A DNA stretch of 64,000 nt from Catenulispora sp. EB89 (GTDB lineage Bacteria > Actinomycetota > Actinomycetes > Streptomycetales > Catenulisporaceae), in assembly GCF_041261445.1 (NCBI RefSeq), contig NZ_JBGCCU010000042.1, positions 1 to 64,000 on the forward strand. The letters are read 5' to 3'. Shown here piece by piece: positions 24,355 to 31,003 of this stretch. Both the position numbers and the translations under genes were made by a program. The notes under the pieces were generated by a model. That model was given only the letters and a program-made list of their open reading frames with translations, was not told the DNA's origin and did not search any database. The stretch's first letter is position 1, and every line of letters starts with the position of its first letter.

Positions 24355-25017
24355 TCACGGTGTGTGACGGGTGGGCAGGGGACGGTCGCGTTCGAGGTGG
24401 AGCAAGACGAGCGCGGCCTTGGCGATCGCGCCGATGCGCCAGGGGCACACGCTGACCCGTCGCAGAGCCTTGAAGGCTTTCTTCAGCAGCGAGTTCGCGC
24501 GTTCGGCGATGCTGTGGACGCCTCGGACGATGAGGTTGTACTGCTTGGCGGACTCGGAGAGTTCGACGCCTTTGACCTTCTTGATCGGCATGCGCAGAGC
24601 GGGTCCGGCCAGGCCTTCATAGCCCAAGTCGGCGAGGGCCGGCATGTCCGCGGCGGCGGCCTGTTCGATCGCCGCCATGAGGCCGGCTGCGACTTTGGCG
24701 CAGGTGGTGTCGTGTTCCCGGCCAGGGCGGACGTCGGATACCCAGATCGGCCAGCGGGCCGGACCCGACAGCACCTGGATGTTCCCGCCGTGGTGCCGGT
24801 GCTTTCCCGACCACCACAGGTCGGCGCCGTTCGGCTCGGGATGCGAGCAGCGGTCGGTGGCGATCACGGTGCCGTCCAGGGTGAGGTGTCCGTGACCTGC
24901 CGCTTTCACGGCAGCCATGGCCTCAGCCACGCCCGGGGCGCAAGCCGCCAGGGCATCGATGCCCTCATGCAGGGCGCGATAGGCGGTGGACTTCCCGATC
25001 CGGTTGTCGACAGTCCG
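24355..25017 (-). pseudogene. 5'-truncated DDE transposase (IS5-like superfamily)
   Basis: About 220 codons are readable. The protein-like sequence begins upstream of any start codon, at the IGKSTAYRALHEGIDALA stretch, and runs to the stop at 24355. The three catalytic acidic positions appear present: LTLDGTVIATDR (D), ALADLGYEGL (D) and HSIAERANSLLKK (E), the DDE_Tnp_4 pattern. The N-terminal DNA-binding part is missing and the sequence butts against the TnsA-like fragment at about 25018. The first ATG in frame is 24930. Because the 5' end is lost, it is probably inactive. Confidence 0.8.
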
Positions 25018-25018
25018 C

Positions 25019-25435
25019 CTACCGCGACTCTTCCACGTCCGCCGTCACCCTGTCGCGCCGGTAGCCAGCCAGGAAGCGAACGTTCTCCAGCTCAGTCGTG
25101 TCAGGCTCGCTCCACACCTCGTATCCCCACCCGCGGGATTCGATCACAACTCGGCTCCAGCCGAACGTGAAGGAGACATCCGGACGGGACAGCCTGCGCG
25201 CGGGTTTGACGTCCATGACCACCGGGCCGGCCGCAGCGAGCAACAGGAAGTCGGGGATGTGCCTGCGCTGCATGCCGTCGACGGTCGCCGTCATGAGGAA
25301 CGGCTGCGCCAGGATCCGCGACACTCCCAGGTCGAAGTCGGCGAACATCAGCCGCGCCAACTCCAACCGGGACTCGTAGATCACGTGGTTCCGTTCTGTG
25401 ACTGACCAGTAGGTGCGTGATGTGGCGTATGACAG
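25019..25435 (-). pseudogene. 5'-truncated TnsA-like transposon endonuclease
   Basis: TnsA is the endonuclease partner of heteromeric (Tn7-like) transposases. The frame reads TYWSVTERNHVIYESRLELARLMF, then DFDLGVSRILAQPF, RRHIPDFLLLAA and VVMDVKP, matching the catalytic core (E of YESRLE, D of IPDF, K of VKP) of TnsA-like proteins of actinomycetes. Only ~14 residues precede TYWSV before an in-frame stop at 25436, and full-length relatives have a longer N-terminus, so the gene is 5'-truncated. A GTG inside NHVIYES is the only start-like codon. No TnsB or TnsC gene is in the window. Confidence 0.7.
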
Positions 25436-25553
25436 TCATGGGCGACACCGTTCCGGCACCCGCGGACACTCGGCAACTCGGTATTCGGCGTCCACCCCCG
25501 TACACGCGCGTCCACCCGGCCGTTGCGCGTCAACCTGCGAAGCCCCGTCCCCG

Positions 25554-25559
25554 TATACT
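25554..25559 (+). promoter_or_regulatory. -10 hexamer of rnpB
   Basis: TATACT, one mismatch from consensus TATAAT, ends about 6 nt before the predicted RNase P RNA 5' end. No clear -35 is seen at standard spacing. Confidence 0.65.
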
Positions 25560-25565
25560 GGATGC

Positions 25566-25967
25566 GCGGCGAGTCGGTGAGGCGATCGCGGCATCGGGCG
25601 ACCGGTGTCGAGGAAAGTCCGGACTCCATAGGACAGGGTGGTTGGCAACACCAACCCGGGGCGACCCGCGGGACAGTGCCACAGAGAAGAGACCGCCCGC
25701 CGTCAGGCGGGTAAGGGTGAAACGGTGAGGTAAGAGCTCACCAGCGCCCGGGGTGACCCGGGCGGCTAGGTAAACCCCACCCGGAGCAAGGTCAAGAGGG
25801 CCCGGGCAACCGGGCCTGCGCAGGTGTTCAAGGGCGGTCCGCCCGAGCCTGCGGGTAGACCGCACGAGGCGCGCGGCGACGCGCGCCCTAGATGGATGGT
25901 CGCCACCGCGCGGCGGTGCTTCGGCACGGCGGCGCGGGACAGAATCCGGCTTATGACCGGCTCGCCG
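25566..25967 (+). ncRNA. rnpB: RNase P RNA (bacterial type A)
   Basis: The ~400-nt catalytic RNA of ribonuclease P, which trims tRNA 5' leaders. Recognised by the conserved core GAGGAAAGTCCGGACTCC (about 25610), the ACAGTGCCACAGAGAA block near 25675, GGGTGAAACGGTGAGGTAAGAGCTCACCAGC near 25712, and the 3' AGAATCCGGCTTA. The 5' GCGAGTCGGT pairs with ACCGGCTCGC (about 25956-25965) as helix P1, which defines the ends to within a few nt. GC-rich extensions between P12 and the 3' core are typical of actinobacteria. Confidence 0.95.
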
Positions 25968-26181
25968 CATGAGCTGCATCGAGGGGTCGGTTCTGTCGGT
26001 TTCTTGCTGTGCCGCGCCGCGGCCTGTGGGTCGACGCCGCCGGCGCCGTCTGGCGGACGACGTCGTACACCAAGTACTGATAGTTCAGTGCCCGCTCCGG
26101 CCTTCGGGGCGATCGGCGAGATGCCGGCCGAGTCGTAGTTGTAGCAGCCCGAGGGTCTTCAGCACCCGCGCCGCACGTACC

Positions 26182-26214
26182 CGCGCCGCACTGGGATCAG
26201 CCCGGTGCGGCGCG
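26182..26214 (-). terminator. Strong hairpin downstream of peptidoglycan-binding gene
   Basis: CGCGCCGCACTGGG pairs with CCCGGTGCGGCGCG (14-bp stem, one G-T pair, loop ATCAG). It lies 30 bp past the stop of the minus-strand gene at 26244, and no T tract is present. The rest of the 276-bp spacer after rnpB holds nothing recognisable. Confidence 0.55.
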
Positions 26215-26243
26215 AGCGGCAGATCAACGTGCCCGGAGAGGTG

Positions 26244-26627
26244 CTAGCAGGCGGTGTCCGAGTTGTAGGCCCAGAAGTTGAGGTCGTTCCAGGTCACCGG
26301 GCCGACGACGCCGTCGATGGCGACGCTGCTGTCGTAGTTGTAGTGGATGCACGTCTGGAAGGCGCGCACCTTCGCCTGGGTCAGCGCGCCGAAGGAGCCG
26401 TCGACGTTCAGGGTCGCGTAGCTGTTGGACAGGGCGCGGTTCAGCTCGCACTGGAGCTGGTAGACGGCCGTGCCGGAGCTCGGGTTGCTGAGCGTGGGCT
26501 GCGAGTTGGTGTAGGTGCAGCCGTAACCCTCCGCCGCGGAGGCGGATGGCGCGGCGGCCAGGGCCAGGCCCGCGGCGGACAGGGTCAGGGCGCTACCGGT
26601 GACGGCCAGTTTCGAGGCGATCTTCAT
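26244..26627 (-). CDS. Secreted peptidoglycan-binding domain protein
   Basis: A 127-residue exported protein. A signal peptide (MKIASKLAVTGSALTLSAAG...ALAAAPSASA, cleavage about residue 32) precedes a single PG_binding_1 domain: VYQLQCELNRAL, NVDGSFGALTQAKVRAFQ and IDGVVGPVTWNDLN. Four Cys suggest disulfides. It probably binds cell-wall peptidoglycan without a catalytic partner. ATG 26627 is chosen because GGAG lies about 9 nt upstream and a signal peptide starts there; a 24-codon extension to 26699 is rejected. Confidence 0.85.
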   Translation of the reverse strand: MKIASKLAVTGSALTLSAAGLALAAAPSASAAEGYGCTYTNSQPTLSNPSSGTAVYQLQCELNRALSNSYATLNVDGSFGALTQAKVRAFQTCIHYNYDSSVAIDGVVGPVTWNDLNFWAYNSDTAC

Positions 26628-26765
26628 GGTGGTGAACTCCGTTTCATCTGGCTGCGAGCCGCCCTTGTTGGCGGCCGCGGTGTTCACGGTGTTCATCACT
26701 GTCGGCTCCGCTGCTGGCAGAAAACTGGCAGTGGAGCCCGGCAGGGCCGCCGGGCATGGAGATGC

Positions 26766-27140
26766 TCAGGTGGCGCTCGGCTGGTGCACGATTCCCAGCG
26801 CGTACCAGCGGAACTCCGGATGGGCTGTCCAGGCGCGCAGGAACTCCGCGGTCCCGAAGGCGCGCGGCCACCGCTCGTCGATGACGGCGACCACGCCGGG
26901 GAGGCTGCGGACCAGGTCCAGCAGGCGCGTGGGGATGGTGACGTCGACCAGTCCGTCGACGACGTCCTGCACGATCGCCGTGAGCTTGGTGATCATCAGC
27001 CGGTCGACGAAATCCCGGCCCGCCGTCGCTACCACCACGTCGTGCGTCGGCGTGAAGCCGATCAGCGCGTCGAGGTCCGGGTCGTCGGCGTGCTCGGCGC
27101 GGAAGACCGCCGCGTCGCCCGGTAGATCGATGATGTGCAC
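26766..27140 (-). CDS. Hypothetical protein
   Basis: A 124-residue acidic soluble protein from GTG 27140 (MHIIDLPGDAAVFRAEHADD) with regular alternation of helical and strand-like stretches (DVVVATAGRDFVDRLMITKL, PGVVAVIDERWPRAFG). No motif or family recognised. It is divergent from the YciI-like gene 26 bp away. AGCGTACGGT between them could hold overlapping divergent -10 elements, though the distance on the minus strand (3 nt) is too short for a standard leaderless start. Confidence 0.6.
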   Translation of the reverse strand: MHIIDLPGDAAVFRAEHADDPDLDALIGFTPTHDVVVATAGRDFVDRLMITKLTAIVQDVVDGLVDVTIPTRLLDLVRSLPGVVAVIDERWPRAFGTAEFLRAWTAHPEFRWYALGIVHQPSAT

Positions 27141-27166
27141 GCCAGCGTACGGTGAAGACTGCTCGC

Positions 27167-27717
27167 ATGGACTTCTTCTGCTACCACCGCGACCGCGCCG
27201 ATTCCCTCGCCCTGCGCATGCGACTCCTGGAGGACCACTGGTCCTACATGGACGGTTTCGCGCAGGAGATGATCGCGCGCGGCCCGACGGTCGAGGGTGA
27301 CGAGGAAGTCCCGACCGGCAGCGTTCACATCCTGACGCTTCCCGACGCCGCGGCGGCGCGCGCTTTCGCCTTCCAGGAGCCCGGATACCAGGCCGGCGTC
27401 TATCGCGACGTGATGCTGCGGCGCTGGCGCAACGACCTCGGCCGCACCATGTGGCAGTTTGCCGGCGGTGCGCCGGAGGACGACGGCTATCTGGTGCTGG
27501 CGCTCGGCGAGCCGCGTTCGGTCGGTGATGTGCCGGGCGTGCCGGACGTCGCGGGTCTCATCGCCTACGGCCCGCTGCTGTCGGACGACGGCGACACCTG
27601 GCTCGGCACGGTGCCATGTTGCGTGCGGCCGGCGCCGAAGAAGCACGCGCCGCGCTCCCCGGCGCCGGATACGCCGAGGTCGGTGTCCATCAGTGGCGGT
27701 TCGGCGGACGCTCCTGA
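27167..27717 (+). pseudogene. YciI-like protein with a frameshift near 27611
   Basis: Residues from ATG 27167 (MDFFCYHRDRADSLALRMRL) match the YciI/dimeric alpha-beta-barrel type through GLIAYGPLLSDDGDTWLGT. After 27610 the frame changes. The original frame runs on as unrelated Arg/Pro-rich sequence, while the frame beginning GCC ATG TTG at 27613 reads AMLRAAGAEEARAALPGAG, then YAEVGVHQWRFGGRS and a stop at 27715, which is the natural family C-terminus. One missing base, most simply a G in GTGCCATG, would join them. Either a real mutation or a sequence error. The 3' end overlaps the response-regulator gene by 28 bp. Confidence 0.75.
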
Positions 27718-28571
27718 CCCTCGCCGCCGGGTACCACCAGCCCGGACTCGTACGCCGCGACCACGGCCTGCGTTCGGTCGCGCAGCCCGAGCTTGGTCAG
27801 GATCCTGCTGACGTGCGTCTTCACGGTCTCGTCGGTGACGACCAGCTCGGCGGCGATCTCAGGGTTCGACAACCCGCGCGAGATGAGCAGGAGTACCTCG
27901 GTCTCGCGCGGGGTGAGGGCGGCGAGGCCCTGGCCGGGAAAGCCAGCCGATCCGGATGATCCGGATGATCCGGCCGACCCTCGCGATCCTGGGCCAGAGG
28001 CGGCAGCGCCGGAAGGTGACGCGGTTCCTCGGCCCGGGCCCTCCACCGCACTACCGGTATCGCCGCGAGCACCGCCGCCGCCAAGACCACTAGAACCGCC
28101 AGAACCACCAGAACCACCAGGCCGCAACCGAGCGAACTCGCTGATCAACCGCCGCGTCACCCCCGGGGCCAGCAAAGCCTCCCCGGCCGCCACCACCCGC
28201 ACCGCCTCGAAGAGCCGCTCCGCCGTCGCGTCCTTCAACAGGAAGCCGCTCGCCCCGGCCGACAGTGCGTCGTAGACGTAGCTGTCGAGATCGAACGTCG
28301 TGAGGATCAGGATCCGCGGCCCCGGCACGCCGCGCCCTGCAGCCTCCGCGACCACCCGCCGCGTCGCCTCGATCCCGTCGGTCCCGGGCATCCGCACGTC
28401 CATCAGCACCACGTCCGGCGCCGCCTCCCGGCACAGCCGGACCGTCTCCTCGCCGTCGGCCGCGGTGCCCACGACCTCGAAGTCCGCCTGCGTCGCCAGC
28501 AGCGCCGCGAACCCGGTCCGCACCACCAGGTGGTCGTCGGCGATCACGATCCGGATCGGTGCCCCGCTCAC
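27690..28571 (-). CDS. NarL/LuxR-type response regulator
   Basis: A 293-residue two-component regulator. The receiver domain (about 6-125) has acidic residues in IVIADDH, the phosphoacceptor Asp in DVVLMDVRMP, Thr in ILTTFD and Lys in FLLKDA. The C-terminal LuxR HTH spans about 220-280 (LTPRETEVLLLISRGLSNPE, ETVKTHVSRILTKLGL). Between them is an unusually long Gly/Ser/Ala linker (about 150-215). Its ATG overlaps the kinase stop (ATGA), so the two are co-translated. The divergent ABC transporter is the likely target. Confidence 0.93.
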   Translation of the reverse strand: MSGAPIRIVIADDHLVVRTGFAALLATQADFEVVGTAADGEETVRLCREAAPDVVLMDVRMPGTDGIEATRRVVAEAAGRGVPGPRILILTTFDLDSYVYDALSAGASGFLLKDATAERLFEAVRVVAAGEALLAPGVTRRLISEFARLRPGGSGGSGGSSGLGGGGARGDTGSAVEGPGRGTASPSGAAASGPGSRGSAGSSGSSGSAGFPGQGLAALTPRETEVLLLISRGLSNPEIAAELVVTDETVKTHVSRILTKLGLRDRTQAVVAAYESGLVVPGGEGQERPPNRH

Positions 28572-29908
28572 GGCGTTTCCCGGTCAGAACCCGCGGGCAA
28601 CTCCGCCTCGACCAGAAAGCCGCCGGTCGGCGAAGGCCCCGCCGCAAGCCGCCCTCCGACAGCCGCAGCCCGCTCCCGCATCCCCGCCACGCCGTGACCT
28701 CCGGTAGTCGTCCCCGGATCAGCGACCTGATCCGCCGGCCCCGCCTGACCCGCCCGCGCACGCGCTAGCCCCGCCGGCCCCGCCTGATCCGCCTGATCCG
28801 CCTGCGCACGCGCCGGCCGCGCCTGATCCGCCTGCGCACGCGCCGGCCCCGCTGCCGCCCCCGCCACCGGCTCCGGCCCGGGCCCGCTGTCCCGAATCCG
28901 CAACCGCAGCGTCTCCGCCGTGAACCGCAACTCCACATCCACCGGCGCCCCCGGCGCGTGCCGCCGCGCGTTCGTCAGCGCCTCCTGCGTGATCCGGTAC
29001 GCCGCCAACTCCACCCCCGGGTCCAGCGCGGCCGGCGGCCCGGACACGATCAGCCGCGTCGTCGCCCCCGACGTCAGCCGGGCCGCGTCCACCAGCATCA
29101 GCAGCTGGTCCAGTCCCGGCTGCGGATGCCGTTCCGGCTCCTGCTCCGCCGGGCCCGCGTCCTCCCGCAGCACTCCCAGCAGCCGCCGCATCTCGGTCAG
29201 TCCGGCGCGCGCCGTGTCGCCGATCGCCAGCAGCCGCTCGGCTCCGGCCGGCGGCATTCCGGGGGTGGCCAGCCGCGCCGTCTCGGCCTGGACCGCGATC
29301 ATCGAGATGTGGTGCGCCACCACGTCGTGCAGTTCCCGGGCGATCCGGGCCCGTTCGCCGCGCGCCGTGTGATCGACCAGCGAACGCGCCACGGCTTCCC
29401 GCGCCGCCTGGTGCACGCGCGCCTCGGACCGCGCGTGCGCCGCGTTTCCCGCGAACGCCGCCGCCGGGGCCAGCGCCGTCAGCAGGACCGCGACCACGCC
29501 CGCGTCAGAGTCCTGCGACATGCTCAGCGCGATCACCGGGAACGGCGCCGACAACCCCGCCGCCGCGATCCCGGCCCACCACCGGGAACGGGCCCGGCCG
29601 AACGTGCCCGCGGCCCATCCCACCCGGAACATCGCCACGACCACCGCCACCGCCGACCCCGCCGGCAGCACCCCGGTGACGGTCAACGCCAGCACCGACG
29701 CCGCGACCACGGCCGTCGCCGCCCCGAACGGGCCCAGGAACGCCAACGGCGCCGTCGCGCACAACGCCAGGAACAGCGACGTCAGCAGCACCCCCGACGT
29801 CTCGGTCCGGTGCTGGACGATCCCGCGCGCCAGGGCCTCGACGACCGCGGCCGCGGCGAGCACCGCCGCCGTCGTTGTCGTGGTCCTACCACCGCGTTCC
29901 TGAAGCAC
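28568..29908 (-). CDS. Membrane sensor histidine kinase (HisKA_3)
   Basis: A 446-residue NarL-partner kinase. About four to five hydrophobic segments occupy residues 8-130. The dimerisation/phosphoacceptor helix is ARIARELHDVVAHHISMIAV (His in ELHD). The HATPase_c domain follows with YRITQEALTNARRHA (N box), DSGPGPEP (G1) and GGHGVAGMRERAAAVGG (G2). A ~45-residue Ala/Gln/Asp/Pro repeat is inserted between G1 and G2. The start is GTG 29908, with CAGAAT 7 nt upstream. Operon with the response regulator, divergent from the ABC exporter. Confidence 0.9.
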   Translation of the reverse strand: MLQERGGRTTTTTAAVLAAAAVVEALARGIVQHRTETSGVLLTSLFLALCATAPLAFLGPFGAATAVVAASVLALTVTGVLPAGSAVAVVVAMFRVGWAAGTFGRARSRWWAGIAAAGLSAPFPVIALSMSQDSDAGVVAVLLTALAPAAAFAGNAAHARSEARVHQAAREAVARSLVDHTARGERARIARELHDVVAHHISMIAVQAETARLATPGMPPAGAERLLAIGDTARAGLTEMRRLLGVLREDAGPAEQEPERHPQPGLDQLLMLVDAARLTSGATTRLIVSGPPAALDPGVELAAYRITQEALTNARRHAPGAPVDVELRFTAETLRLRIRDSGPGPEPVAGAAAGPARAQADQARPARAQADQADQAGPAGLARARAGQAGPADQVADPGTTTGGHGVAGMRERAAAVGGRLAAGPSPTGGFLVEAELPAGSDRETP

Positions 29909-29915
29909 GCCGCCT

Positions 29916-29921
29916 ATTCTG
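29916..29921 (-). promoter_or_regulatory. -10 hexamer of kinase operon
   Basis: CAGAAT on the minus strand ends 7 nt before GTG 29908. Confidence 0.35.
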
Positions 29922-29965
29922 ATCGACTCCCCACCCGGCGCACCTCCCCCGCGCCGGGGACCAAC

Positions 29966-30006
29966 GTCCCCCACGCGGGGGACGCCCGAGACCACTCCCA
30001 CGCGGG
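29966..30006. promoter_or_regulatory. Palindrome and repeated CCCACGCGGG in divergent spacer
   Basis: GTCCCCCACGCGGGGGAC (29966-29983) is a near-perfect palindrome. Its core CCCACGCGGG recurs at 29997-30006, 27 bp from the first copy. Placed between the kinase and exporter promoters, it is a candidate binding site for the NarL-type regulator. Confidence 0.45.
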
Positions 30007-30030
30007 ACGATTCCCTGACCACCGCTTTCC

Positions 30031-30036
30031 TAGCCT
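30031..30036 (+). promoter_or_regulatory. -10 hexamer of ABC exporter operon
   Basis: TAGCCT ends 7 nt before ATG 30044, supporting that start over ATG 30053. Confidence 0.45.
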
Positions 30037-30043
30037 TCAGGAC

Positions 30044-31003
30044 ATGACAGCGATGACAACCAGGACCGCCGCCCCACCGCCCGCCATAGCGGTGCAGGCC
30101 CTCCGCAAGCGCTTCGGCGCCACCGCGGCCCTCGACGGGATGTCCTTCGACGTCGCCGCCGGGAAGGTCACCGGCTTCGTCGGGCCCAACGGTGCCGGCA
30201 AGACCACGACCATGCGGGTCGTCCTCGGCCTGGACACGCCCGACGAGGGCCGGGCGCTGATCAACGGCGTCCCCTACGCGAAGCTGCGCAGGCCGCTGGG
30301 CCACATCGGCGCGCTGCTCGACGCCGCCGCGCTCCAGCCCGGCCGCAGCGCCCGCAACCACCTGCTGTGGCTGGCGCACTCCCAGGGCCTGGGCGCCAAG
30401 CGCGTCGAGGAGGTCGTCGCGCAGTCGGGGCTGGGCGCGGCGATCAACCGCAAGGCCGGCGGCTATTCCCTGGGCATGCGCCAACGCCTGGGCATCGCCG
30501 CCGCGATGCTCGGCGACCCGCCGGTGGTGATGCTCGACGAGCCCTTCAACGGCCTGGACCCCGAGGGCATCCTGTGGATCCGCGGCTACTTGAAGGCGCT
30601 GGCCGGCGAAGGCCGTGCCGTGCTCGTGTCCAGCCACCTGATGAGCGAGCTGGAGGGCTGCGCGGACCACCTGGTCGTGGTCGGGCGCGGGAGGGTCATC
30701 GCCGACACCGGCGTCGCCGAGCTGATCGCGCGGTCCTCCGGCGGCCGCGTGGTGCTGCGGGCCGCCGCGCGCGCCGAGGCGACGACGGCGCTGGCGAACG
30801 CCGGCGGGACCGTCGCGGTCACCGGGCCGGACACGCTGACCGTGGACGGCCTGAGCGCCGAGGAGGTCGTCAGGGTCCTGAACGCCGGAGGCGTGCCGTT
30901 CGCCGAGGTCTCCGCACACCGTGCCTCGCTGGAAGAGGCGTACATGGACCTGACGCGCGACTCGGTCGAGTTCCGTGCCGCGACCGCGCCGGAGGTGGCG
31001 TGA
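30044..31003 (+). CDS. ABC transporter ATP-binding protein
   Basis: A 319-residue nucleotide-binding subunit of an export-type ABC transporter. Walker A GPNGAGKTTT lies near 48-57, a variant signature SLGMRQRLGIA near 145, Walker B VVMLDEPFNGLDP and the switch His in VSSHLMSELE. A C-terminal ~85-residue domain follows, as in drug/bacteriocin-type exporters (DrrA/NatA-like). It is coupled to the permease: its stop overlaps the next start (TGATG). It energises the two permeases downstream and is likely controlled by the divergent two-component system. Confidence 0.93.
   Translation: MTAMTTRTAAPPPAIAVQALRKRFGATAALDGMSFDVAAGKVTGFVGPNGAGKTTTMRVVLGLDTPDEGRALINGVPYAKLRRPLGHIGALLDAAALQPGRSARNHLLWLAHSQGLGAKRVEEVVAQSGLGAAINRKAGGYSLGMRQRLGIAAAMLGDPPVVMLDEPFNGLDPEGILWIRGYLKALAGEGRAVLVSSHLMSELEGCADHLVVVGRGRVIADTGVAELIARSSGGRVVLRAAARAEATTALANAGGTVAVTGPDTLTVDGLSAEEVVRVLNAGGVPFAEVSAHRASLEEAYMDLTRDSVEFRAATAPEVA

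Noticed and set aside
24930-25017. Full-length active transposase beginning at ATG 24930
   Set aside because: Family sequence continues upstream of that ATG without a start, so the gene is truncated rather than short.
25440-25970. rnpB as an integration (att) site for the adjacent element
   Set aside because: The transposition remnants lie upstream of the promoter, not at the RNA 3' end, and no duplicated rnpB segment is visible.
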